Below are positions 38,195 through 45,694 of a DNA stretch of 64,000 bases, piece after piece. The notes under the pieces were generated by a model. It was not told where the DNA came from, searched no databases, and saw only the letters and a list, made by a program, of their open reading frames with translations. Source of the stretch: Microvirga pakistanensis. GTDB lineage: Bacteria; Pseudomonadota; Alphaproteobacteria; Rhizobiales; Beijerinckiaceae. The position numbers and the translations under genes were made by a program. Positions within the stretch are counted from its first letter, which is position 1. Each line of letters opens with the position of its first letter. The stretch covers positions 121,592 through 185,591 of the forward strand of contig NZ_SPJX01000186.1 of the NCBI RefSeq assembly GCF_004458765.1, written 5' to 3'.

Positions 38195-38629
38195 TTAACG
38201 GCGGGCATCCAGGCTGAAGCGGCCTGCTCCGAAGGCCACAACCTGAAGCAATCCGCCGGCCATGGCGATGTTCTTGAAGAAGTGGATGAACTGGTTCTGA
38301 TCCGCAAGATTGCCGTGAAATGCAAGCGCTGTCGCAAGAGTGAAGCCTGTGAGCCCTGCCGCAACGAGCCGCGTGCGATAGCCGACGATCAATGCAAGGC
38401 CACCCAGGATCTCAACGACGACCGCAAGGGCGAACCCGAGAGGCGCCAGCGGCAGGCCTGCTGATTCGATATAGCCGATCGTCGCTGCCGGAGCGGCAAT
38501 CTTCGAGACGCCCGAGATAACAAAGATGGCGCTCAGAAACAGGCGGCCGGTGAGAGGGGCTGCATCAGCAAGTGCCGACGGCAACGGGTTACGAGTAAAG
38601 ATGTGAGGGACAGCGGCTGAGTTTGGCAT
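38195..38629 (-). CDS. DoxX family membrane protein
   Basis: This 144-residue protein has four membrane spans and the DoxX pattern: GRLFLSAIFVISGVSKIAAP, then PLAPLGFALAVVVEILGGLALIVGYRTRLVA, and NQFIHFFKNIAMAGGLL. The family is linked with quinone or thiol oxidation and oxidative stress. ATG at 38629 (MPNSAAVPHIFTRN) is preferred to the upstream extension, which lacks family similarity. It is convergent with the LysR gene. Confidence 0.88.
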   Translation of the reverse strand: MPNSAAVPHIFTRNPLPSALADAAPLTGRLFLSAIFVISGVSKIAAPAATIGYIESAGLPLAPLGFALAVVVEILGGLALIVGYRTRLVAAGLTGFTLATALAFHGNLADQNQFIHFFKNIAMAGGLLQVVAFGAGRFSLDARR

Positions 38630-38875
38630 GGCGGTAGAGCCTTCTGAAAGGGCGCGGTTTGTGAAAGGCGCCGTGGACAGAAGTAAAATAGCCATCATGC
38701 AGCATAACAGAAAAGTCGAATAAAATAGATCGTTAAGTTCGATAAAATAGAGAGTTTGAGTTTGAGGCGGACAATCAGAATGGCAGCTTTTGGCACATTC
38801 CTGAAGTAGGCGAATTGTCCGCTCACCCGGGAACACCAGACATTCTGCGAAGTCGGCGAACTTCAAAACCTGACC

Positions 38876-39466
38876 CTAAGCGGCCGATGTCTGCCACAAC
38901 ACCTTCGTCTTTATCGGCGCCTGCGAGTCTCTGTTTGTAGGCGAGGGGCAGGCCCGCCAGCCATAATTCGAGGCGAGCGGATCGAAGCTGGTCAGGCGGC
39001 CATAACTCCCCCCAGATATGCTCCCAATACGATCAACGCCGGTCACTTCGATGCGCGTGTTGCAAGGCCCTTGGGTCATGACTAGGCTGAACAGGATCTT
39101 GGCATTCTCAGGCGCGAGCCGCACGCAGCCGTGAGAGGCCGGGAAGCCCAACCGGCGGATGGCCTGGCTCCCGTGGATGGCGTGCCCTGAATCGGTGAAG
39201 AAGATCGAGTGCGGCATGGGGGCATCGTCCCACTCCTTCGAATAGTGGTCCTTCACCAGACGGAATGGCGTGAAGGGCCCGGTGGGAGTGCTGTAGTCGG
39301 GCAAGGCCGTCGACACAGGCCAGGAATACCGCTCAGCGCCATCAACCGTCACGGTCATGCGCTGCGTTGTCTTGTCGACCGAAATGAGGACCTCGGCTCC
39401 CACGGCTGTGCTCGTTCCGGCGAGGGCCGCAATAAGCACAACCATCCACGAAGTTACTCTCCGCAT
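38876..39466 (-). CDS. L,D-transpeptidase (YkuD domain)
   Basis: This 196-residue exported enzyme cross-links peptidoglycan or attaches proteins to it. A Sec signal MRRVTSWMVVLIAALAGTSTAVGA is followed by VLISVDKTTQRMTVTVDG and the YkuD domain. The catalytic motif HGSQAIRRLGFPASHGCVRL carries both His and the Cys (SHGCVR). Length is normal for a single-domain form. ATG at 39466. Confidence 0.92.
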   Translation of the reverse strand: MRRVTSWMVVLIAALAGTSTAVGAEVLISVDKTTQRMTVTVDGAERYSWPVSTALPDYSTPTGPFTPFRLVKDHYSKEWDDAPMPHSIFFTDSGHAIHGSQAIRRLGFPASHGCVRLAPENAKILFSLVMTQGPCNTRIEVTGVDRIGSISGGSYGRLTSFDPLASNYGWRACPSPTNRDSQAPIKTKVLWQTSAA

Positions 39467-39670
39467 GGTCCCCTCCGCTTGCTGCGCCCCCTCTCCGCCG
39501 AGGCGCTCTAAGGGGCTGACTAACGACAACGGCTAAGGTCCCATGCCCAACTGAGATTTGGAGCTCGGTCAATCGGGACGACCTAACAGCCATCCTGAGC
39601 GTTACTCCAGGTGAGCCAATCGCTTGCGGGCAGAATGGCAAGAGAGTGGTTCGATTGAAAGCTGATCGTC

Positions 39671-40348
39671 ATGAAGCCAATGAACGAAAGCCACTTAGCA
39701 ATCCTGCGGCGGCATATGGTCGAGATGATTGCCATCCACGCCGATCTGGCGAGCGACGAGATTGGCAGAGCCGTGTTGGACGAGCGCGTGCTGGCCGCGA
39801 TGCGGAAGGTGCCGCGGCATCTGTTTGTCCCGGCCCCTCTTGCGCCTTATGCCTATCAGGACACGCCCCTGCCCATCGGCTTCGACAAGACGATTTCGCA
39901 GCCGTTCATCGTAGCGCTCATGACCGATCTTCTGTTTCCACAGCCCAGCGAGAAGGTGCTCGAGGTAGGGACTGGGCTGGGCTACCAAACGGCGGTCCTG
40001 GCGGAGCTTGCGGGTCAGGTCTGGAGTATCGAGATTGTCGAGGAGTTTGCCGGCGTTGCACGTGAACTCCTTCAACAGCTCGGTTATACCGATATCAAGA
40101 TCCGCGAGGGAGACGGATCCCGCGGTTGGCGCGAGCACGCCCCTTTCGACAAGATCCTAGTGACGGCTGCGGCAGACAAGGTGCCTGCCGCTCTGCTTGA
40201 CCAACTCAAGCAAAGTGGGCGCTTGGTGATGCCCATAGGTCCGGAAGAGATGCAGCGTCTTACAGTCATCGAGAAGGGGGCGGATGGTCAGACGCAAATT
40301 CGGGAACTCCTGCCCGTGCGGTTCAGCCGGCTTGAGACGGTCACCTGA
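39671..40348 (+). CDS. pcm: Protein-L-isoaspartate O-methyltransferase
   Basis: This 225-residue SAM-dependent enzyme starts repair of isoaspartyl residues in aged proteins. It shows VPRHLFVPAPLAPYAYQDTPLPIG, the motif TISQPFIVALMTDLL, SAM motif I VLEVGTGLGYQTAVLAELAG, and post-motif LVTAAADKVPAALL. Each is typical of PCMT. The coding region is followed by about 300 bp without a gene. Confidence 0.94.
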   Translation: MKPMNESHLAILRRHMVEMIAIHADLASDEIGRAVLDERVLAAMRKVPRHLFVPAPLAPYAYQDTPLPIGFDKTISQPFIVALMTDLLFPQPSEKVLEVGTGLGYQTAVLAELAGQVWSIEIVEEFAGVARELLQQLGYTDIKIREGDGSRGWREHAPFDKILVTAAADKVPAALLDQLKQSGRLVMPIGPEEMQRLTVIEKGADGQTQIRELLPVRFSRLETVT

Positions 40349-40643
40349 AACGCTCTAGCCCGGCGACATGCCCTTGCATCAAAGGCAATGACGGTATCCT
40401 CCGGGTGCTGGATCCCCATGGCTACAAGCCAAATATCGTCTCGTAACCTGGAGCCGATACTGCGTGATGATCTGAAAAACCATGGGACCGCGGACGCTTG
40501 CAGGGGCAGTTTGCGTCAGCCCTGAATCGGAAACAGTAACCTCATGGCTTTCATCACGTTCATGCGATGTGAGATGCGGCGAACTGGTCTGTAGGGGTTA
40601 GTGGTCTATGCTGCCATTCAGTGACCCAGGCCCGGGCTTCGTC
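40349..40643. other. Intergenic stretch without recognisable gene
   Basis: No supported frame or structured RNA is visible between pcm and the dioxygenase gene. The promoter for the latter should lie here. Confidence 0.45.
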
Positions 40644-41300
40644 ATGAGCTACCATCCTCTCATCCATCTTGATCGCCGCTCTTTGCTGATCAGGGCTGCT
40701 ATCACTTCTGCCTCCGTTATCATCCCGCGGAGCTTGGTCGCGGCCGAGCTTGTTCCAACGCCGGGGCAGACGGAGGGCCCCTTCTACCCGGTTGAATTTC
40801 CTCCTGATATGGACAATGACCTAGTGCGCGTTACAGGTCAGGCCGCTCAGGCTCTGGGACAGGTGGTTCACGTGTCGGGGCGGGTGCTAGACACCCGAGG
40901 ACAGCCGAAGTCCGGCAGTGTGGTCGAGATCTGGCAGTGTGACGCCAATGGCATCTATCGCCATCCTCGTGCGGCTGGGCAGGGGCGCATCGACCATGCT
41001 TTCCAAGGCTATGGCCGCACCCAAGTGGACGAACAGGGCGGATACCGGTTCCGTACGATCCGACCGGTGCCTTATCCCGGACGGACGCCCCACATCCACT
41101 TTGCCGTGCATGTGCCAGGGCAGGGACGTCTGGTTACCCAGATGTATATTGAGGGCGAACCCCTTAACGCACGGGATGGAGTTCTCAACCGCATCCGTGA
41201 CCCTCAAGCCCGCCGCAGCGTGATCGTTCCCTTAGCTTCTGGGCAAGTCCCTGAGCCCGGCGCACTCCACGGGCGCTTCGATATTGTCGTGGCGGTTTAG
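40644..41300 (+). CDS. Intradiol ring-cleavage dioxygenase, exported type
   Basis: About 218 residues with a Tat-like leader (HLDRRSLLIRAAITSASVIIP) and the protocatechuate 3,4-dioxygenase fold. All four Fe(III) ligands can be placed: Tyr in GIYRHP, Tyr in PVPYPG, and two His in TPHIHFAV. TPGQTEGPFYP near the start is the usual opening of the domain. Exported intradiol enzymes of this type have poorly known substrates. No other aromatic-degradation genes lie nearby. A start at 40608, 12 codons earlier, is possible. Confidence 0.87.
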   Translation: MSYHPLIHLDRRSLLIRAAITSASVIIPRSLVAAELVPTPGQTEGPFYPVEFPPDMDNDLVRVTGQAAQALGQVVHVSGRVLDTRGQPKSGSVVEIWQCDANGIYRHPRAAGQGRIDHAFQGYGRTQVDEQGGYRFRTIRPVPYPGRTPHIHFAVHVPGQGRLVTQMYIEGEPLNARDGVLNRIRDPQARRSVIVPLASGQVPEPGALHGRFDIVVAV

Positions 41301-41545
41301 ATCTGCTGCTCTCGCCCTGGGCTGCACCCAGACAGTAGGCCGAGTATCTACTGAAGGAGGGAGCACCGCACGCTTCTGAAGGGCAGGGCATCTCCTGGTT
41401 TGGTCCACAGCGGGATGTCAACGGCATCAGCACTATGGCTGGTCAGCCAGCAATTCTTTGAACGCGAGAGTAATTTGGGCAGCCGAGACCAAGTATGGAG
41501 TCATCAGCAATTCAAGACAAATCGCAGTGACTGCGGCATCACCGA

Positions 41546-42259
41546 TCACTCTTGATGCCGGCTCAAGAGGACGTCCTTGGCTTGGTTGACGCGAGCCGCG
41601 AGATAGGTCGAGCCACCTTGATCCGGATGGAGCTTCTTCATCAAGGATCGGTGCGCCTGTCTGATCTGATCGGGGGTGGCCCCTGGTTGGAGATCCAGGA
41701 TCTGGTAGGCTTCCTCTCGGGTCATGACACCCGATTTGGGCTGAGCGTCTGCCTGCGACCGTTCCTCATTCTGAGTATCTTCACGCCAGTGAGAAAACCG
41801 ACGGTCGAGGTAGGCCTCGAGAAGGCGGACGCCGTCCGGATCGCCGGCTTGGCACTCCGTCAGCAGATCCCGAAGGCAGGCCTCATCCAGTGACCCGAGT
41901 TGCTGCCCGGCGAAAGCACCGGCAAGCACGGAGCCCTCCATCTCGCCGGTGTCGTGATCAAGCGTCATCTCAATCAGTCGCGAGCGGACACGCGAAGTAC
42001 TGCCGGAGGTCCGCTGCGGGCGTGTGCCAAGACCAGGGAAGGTAAAGCGGCTCCACCCGAGGAGCCAGGCTCCAAAACTTCCGATCAGCAGGGCCACGTC
42101 GATCCGCCCACGCACCGCAAGCAGACCCGCGATCCCAAAGGCCAGAACCCCGCTGACGACCTTGAGAAGCTTCGCAAGAGCGGCTGGATTCGCATGCGCG
42201 AAGTTGCTCAGGAAGAACCATAGGACCGTAACGGCCGCGATGCCATACAGCAGCATCAC
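41546..42259 (-). CDS. Membrane-anchored J-domain protein (Tim14/Pam18-like)
   Basis: 237 residues. An N-terminal span (about 1-20) and two more hydrophobic stretches (35-50, 53-70) anchor it in the inner membrane, and the rest faces the cytoplasm. A J domain occupies residues 178-237 with HPD at 211-213. Its motif REEAYQILDLQPGATPDQIRQAH and KKLHPDQGGSTYLAARVNQAKD closely resembles mitochondrial Tim14/Pam18 (HPDxGGSPYLAxKINEAKD). It should stimulate a DnaK-type Hsp70 at the membrane. The ATG overlaps the stop of the VWA gene by 4 nt, so the two are translationally coupled. Confidence 0.88.
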   Translation of the reverse strand: MMLLYGIAAVTVLWFFLSNFAHANPAALAKLLKVVSGVLAFGIAGLLAVRGRIDVALLIGSFGAWLLGWSRFTFPGLGTRPQRTSGSTSRVRSRLIEMTLDHDTGEMEGSVLAGAFAGQQLGSLDEACLRDLLTECQAGDPDGVRLLEAYLDRRFSHWREDTQNEERSQADAQPKSGVMTREEAYQILDLQPGATPDQIRQAHRSLMKKLHPDQGGSTYLAARVNQAKDVLLSRHQE

Positions 42260-42984
42260 GGCTTTCGCTCATTGATGGCGGTGAGCAGGCCACGGGCCTG
42301 TGCGTTGCTGGCGGACAGCCGGGCAAGACCCTCGACACCACTGGTCGCATAGGCGGCTGCGGCTCGCAGGAGTTCGGATAGTGTGTGGGGGGCTCCCGCG
42401 TCGAACCGGGCATAGGCTCCGCCGCTCAGGCGGGCGATCTCCCGAAAGGCGCGAGCCGCATCAGGGTCATGCCCCTCGTGGAACATAAAGGCCTTGACCC
42501 CGAGGAGACCGAGCTCGCCTGCGACGGCACAGAGATCGTCGATCGGCTCCTCCATGGCGTCGCCAACGTAGACGAGCACTTTCACTGGGGTTTGGCTCGC
42601 CTCAGTGCGGACATGGCGGAGCACCCGCCCAATCTGGGTTTGACCACCCTGGCAGTTGATCTTCGTCATGAGGTCTGTGAGGGTCCGCGGATCAGCGACC
42701 CAGCGGGAGGCGCGGCACTCACCGAAACCTCGGAAGTAGACCAACTGCACTGAGAGGCCACCAGCTTGGCCGGCTGCGGCAAACATCTCGCCCTGGACCT
42801 GGCAGGCGAGATCCCAGGTGGGCTGCCGGCTCATGGTGGCGTCGAGAGCAAATACGAGCCGCGCCCGGGACCCATTACCTGCCAATGGTCCAAGACGCTT
42901 GGCCTCGGCTAAGAACAAGTCGACCATTGAGGCCGGACTGCGAGCAGTTGTGGGTGGTCGTGTGAGATCCTTTTTGTCAGCCAT
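42256..42984 (-). CDS. VWA domain protein coupled to the J-protein
   Basis: This 242-residue protein has no signal peptide. A von Willebrand A fold covers most of it. ARLVFALDATMSRQPTWDLA carries a MIDAS-like DxTxS (residues 48-52), and the later strands VKVLVYVGDAMEEPIDD and GVKAFMFHEGHDPDAARAFREIARLSGGAYARF are typical of bacterial VWA proteins such as TerY-like factors. ATG at 42984 was chosen; the upstream extension reads through repeat DNA. Its tie to a membrane J-protein suggests a joint role in protein quality control; this is inference. Confidence 0.82.
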   Translation of the reverse strand: MADKKDLTRPPTTARSPASMVDLFLAEAKRLGPLAGNGSRARLVFALDATMSRQPTWDLACQVQGEMFAAAGQAGGLSVQLVYFRGFGECRASRWVADPRTLTDLMTKINCQGGQTQIGRVLRHVRTEASQTPVKVLVYVGDAMEEPIDDLCAVAGELGLLGVKAFMFHEGHDPDAARAFREIARLSGGAYARFDAGAPHTLSELLRAAAAYATSGVEGLARLSASNAQARGLLTAINERKP

Positions 42985-43298
42985 TGCATCTCCTTCTCCA
43001 AAGATGTGGGGCTTGAGGGAGCGTGTGTAAATCCAGACGCAAAGGCATAGCGCGGCAGCTCCAGGTTGCGAGACCTGCGACGAGGGGGAGAACATGCAGG
43101 ACGAATGCTCGATGGAGGAGACTTTGAACGCGGTGCGGAACACCCTCACGGAGGCATCGGAACGTCACTTGTTGGCACGGGGCTGACCTTAGCCATGCTT
43201 CCGCACTGCTGGACTGAGCGGAACTTCGTTGCTGGATTGATGAACCTCAACAACTGATGGCAAGAGGGTGCCGCTCCATATTCGTGCTTGACTCACTC
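42985..43298. other. Intergenic stretch with an intergenic-repeat copy
   Basis: No gene is supported. At 43172-43232 the sequence (TTGGCACGGGGCTGACCTTAG, then CTGGACTGAGCGGAACTTCG) is a degenerate copy of a repeat found again at 44480-44581 and 50530-50620. Confidence 0.5.
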
Positions 43299-43341
43299 AT
43301 AACCCCCCGGTTATCGGTTAGATCAATAACCGGGAGGTTAT
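43299..43341 (+). promoter_or_regulatory. Twin ArsR-type operators upstream of the ArsR gene
   Basis: Two perfect dyads ATAACC-N4-GGTTAT lie at 43299-43314 and 43326-43341, centres 27 bp apart. A further CGGTTA/TAACCG pairing bridges them. The second covers the probable ribosome site GGGAGG 12 nt before the ATG at 43350. This fits autorepression by the ArsR protein encoded next. Confidence 0.72.
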
Positions 43342-43349
43342 GAATTCCG

Positions 43350-43673
43350 ATGCTATCGTCCCAGGATGTCCTTTTCAAAGCGCTCGCCGATCCGACGCGG
43401 CGAGCCATTTTCGAGCGGCTGTGCCGCAACGGAGACCAGACGGTGGCGGCCCTGACGGTCCACGCCGGTGTTTCGCAGCCGGCCGTCTCAAAGCATCTCG
43501 GCGTCCTGAAGCAGGCCGGGTTGGTTCGTGACCGCCACGAAGGTCGTCAGACGCACTACTGCGCACAGCCGCGAGCCTTGGCTCCGCTGATCAGTTGGAC
43601 AAGCCAAATGGCCGGCTTCTGGCAAAGCCGGTTCGACGACCTTGAAGACCTGCTAAAAAGGATGGACCAATGA
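43350..43673 (+). CDS. ArsR/SmtB family repressor
   Basis: This 107-residue winged-helix repressor has LFKALADPTRRAIFERLCRNGDQTVAALT, the recognition helix region GVSQPAVSKHLGVLKQAGLV, and RDRHEGRQTHY. It lacks the Cys metal-binding box of arsenic or zinc sensors. It belongs to the group paired with SRPBCC (AHSA1-like) proteins. Its stop overlaps the SRPBCC start by 4 nt. Twin dyads upstream probably serve as its operator. Confidence 0.93.
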   Translation: MLSSQDVLFKALADPTRRAIFERLCRNGDQTVAALTVHAGVSQPAVSKHLGVLKQAGLVRDRHEGRQTHYCAQPRALAPLISWTSQMAGFWQSRFDDLEDLLKRMDQ

Positions 43674-44101
43674 ACGAAATGGTGACCGAAACGCGCTCCG
43701 TCGTTGTCGAGCGGGAGATCCCTCATCCGGCGGAGAAGATCTGGCGAGCGCTCACCCAGCCGCACCTGATCGCAGAGTGGCTTATGAAAAACGACTTTGC
43801 GCCTGCCGTGGGCCACCGCTTTAATCTTCGCGGAGACTGGGGCGGCGTGCTGGATTGCGAGGTCGTCGCCGTCGAGCCAAACAGCATGCTGTCCTACACT
43901 TGGAATTTCACGCACGACGATCCGGCCTTTGATCTGAGAAGCGTCGTGACCTTTACTTTGTCCCCAACGAGCACGGGGACGCTCCTACGCATGGAGCAGG
44001 TGGGCTTCCGGCCCGATCAGAAACAGGCCTACGGGGGCGCCAGGGCGGGCTGGCAGGGGTTCTTTGCAAACCTGGAGCAGGTGTTAACGCGCGTCGATTG
44101 A
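43670..44101 (+). CDS. SRPBCC (AHSA1-like) domain protein
   Basis: This 143-residue START-fold protein has the AHSA1 hallmarks: VVEREIPHPAEKIWRALTQPHLIAEWLMKNDF and a central GDWGGVLDCEVVAVEPNSMLSYTW. C-terminal TLLRMEQVGF and GWQGFFANLEQVL close the hydrophobic cavity. In ArsR-coupled loci the ligand is generally unknown. It is translationally coupled to the upstream repressor. Confidence 0.9.
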   Translation: MNEMVTETRSVVVEREIPHPAEKIWRALTQPHLIAEWLMKNDFAPAVGHRFNLRGDWGGVLDCEVVAVEPNSMLSYTWNFTHDDPAFDLRSVVTFTLSPTSTGTLLRMEQVGFRPDQKQAYGGARAGWQGFFANLEQVLTRVD

Positions 44102-44109
44102 AGCCCAAC

Positions 44110-44137
44110 ACCGAGCGGATCACCGGATCCGCTCGGC
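44110..44137 (+). terminator. Hairpin between the SRPBCC gene and the small membrane gene
   Basis: CCGAGCGGAT and ATCCGCTCGG form a 10-bp stem around CACCGG just after the SRPBCC stop. There is no T run, so it may be an attenuator or mRNA-stability stem rather than a full terminator. Confidence 0.5.
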
Positions 44138-44158
44138 TCATCTTCAGAGGAAGTCACA

Positions 44159-44386
44159 ATGCATTGGAACACATGGGTTCGGCAGGGTCACCGCTGGCTG
44201 TCGCTTGCCTTTACGGTGACCGTCGTCGCAAATTTCGTCGCCATGGCGCTGGGGGAACCTCCCGCCTGGGTGGTCTATTCACCACTGCTCCCGCTCTTCC
44301 TGCTCCTGATCACCGGTCTCTACATGTTCGTTTTGCCATATGCCGCCAGGGGGCGCAGAAGGCGATATCCCGTCGGACAGGAGTGA
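44159..44386 (+). CDS. Small two-span membrane protein
   Basis: This 75-residue hypothetical protein starts MHWNTWVRQGHRWLSLAFTV. Spans lie at about residues 14-32 and 42-61, with a basic C-terminal tail RGRRRRYP. GAGG stands about 7 nt before the ATG. I do not recognise a characterised family; similar short proteins often follow ArsR-SRPBCC pairs. It is probably the third gene of that operon. Confidence 0.7.
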   Translation: MHWNTWVRQGHRWLSLAFTVTVVANFVAMALGEPPAWVVYSPLLPLFLLLITGLYMFVLPYAARGRRRRYPVGQE

Positions 44387-44822
44387 CCAAACGACTGCCA
44401 CGTCGAATACACCATCGGATGAGCCACGGGCCAGGAGCAGCTTTCGCATAGATGAAGTTCACGTCGTGTGAAGGTCCGCCTCTGGCACGAGGCCGACCTT
44501 AGTCGTTCTGCCGCAGTGCTGGGATGAGCGGACCTTCGGGCCGACATCCGCTACTACCCAGTTTGACCCAGAGCCGACTCCATCTGTCTCGCGCACGGTG
44601 CGCCGCGGAGCATCGAAAGGTTGCGGTCAACCGGCCAAGCTCTCAATGCGAACTCGGGCCTTGTGACTTTCTCTGGTTTTGACTGGATCTCCGGGCCGAG
44701 ACGGCGCACTCTAGAGTCACGCTGCCGTGGCACCGCGGCGGTCGAGTACGCATGGAGCAGATGGGTTCCGGATGGGGGTACACGCTCGCGCCACGGCTCC
44801 TCCGGCACTGGGGGATTGTGAG
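44387..44822. other. Intergenic stretch with an intergenic-repeat copy
   Basis: No gene is supported. The fullest copy of the dispersed repeat lies at about 44466-44581: TCTGGCACGAGGCCGACCTTAG, later GGGATGAGCGGACCTTCGGG and CCCAGTTTGACCCAGAGC. Confidence 0.5.
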
Positions 44823-45413
44823 ATGAAACGCAAGCTCTTCGCATTATTGATCCCGGGCCTGCTGATCCTGTCCTCGCCTGCGTCGGCACAGCAAGGCTTC
44901 TTCGTGAAGCCCCTTGCCGAGAAGAAGGTGACGGAGTTGCCGCCCGGCGATCTATTCTGGCACATCGATACCTTCGATTCCAAGGAGCAGGCGCAGGCGG
45001 CAGCCGGTTCCTCGGGCTTGGTAGCCGAGTACGACGGTGAGGTCTGGCTCTTCAGGCTGGGCCGCGCGGGTGAAGCCGCCACGGGCGGCACGAAGGTCGC
45101 CGAGATCGGGCCGATCCCCCGCATCACGGCCCAGGAGTATCTGCTGCGGGTCAACGAGGCCGGCGGTCCGAAGGGCAGCGCCTCGGCCGCGCACACGCAC
45201 CCTGGCTCCGAGGCGTTCTACGTGCTCAGGGGAGAGCTGTCCCAGAAGACGCCCCACGGCGTGGCCCGCCTCACGGCTGGCCAGAGCATGGTAGGCCAGG
45301 GGACAGATACGCCAATGGTGGTTTCGAACAGCGGCTCCGAGGATCTGCGCCAGTTCGCGCTATTCGTGGTTGATGCCAACAAGCCGTTCTCGTCACCGGC
45401 ACAGTTGCCCTGA
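44823..45413 (+). CDS. Exported cupin domain protein
   Basis: 196 residues. A Sec signal MKRKLFALLIPGLLILSSPASAQQ opens the protein. The cupin metal motif is AHTHPGSEAFYVLRGELSQKT (two His and a Glu), and the second cupin motif lies in the region GQSMVGQGTDTPMVV. The reaction is unknown. It stands alone, between repeat DNA and the cyclase gene. Confidence 0.82.
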   Translation: MKRKLFALLIPGLLILSSPASAQQGFFVKPLAEKKVTELPPGDLFWHIDTFDSKEQAQAAAGSSGLVAEYDGEVWLFRLGRAGEAATGGTKVAEIGPIPRITAQEYLLRVNEAGGPKGSASAAHTHPGSEAFYVLRGELSQKTPHGVARLTAGQSMVGQGTDTPMVVSNSGSEDLRQFALFVVDANKPFSSPAQLP

Positions 45414-45694
45414 CCGGTCCTTGGATCGGGCCAACGGGAGAATCCTCGCAGCCCGCTTCCTTCGGGAAGTGCCCCTGTAGCCTGATCTTCGGACCTAACC
45501 GAACCGCTCAAAAGAGCAAGGGATTGTCAGAGCCAAACCCGAAGGCGAATTTGGCCCCCTGATCCGTTCTGCACCTGCCTAGTGCGGATTTTCGGGTTCC
45601 CATGTGAGAACGAACCTGGCCCGCCGTGCCTACGAAGGCTTTCTTCTCTATACTCGTCCTTGGAAACGGGCTGCGGGAGAACAGGGGGAACCCC

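Noticed and set aside
43340..43531. Alternative start of the ArsR gene at ATG 43340 in another frame
   Set aside because: That frame gives no recognisable protein and overlaps the operator; the frame from 43350 is a complete ArsR protein.
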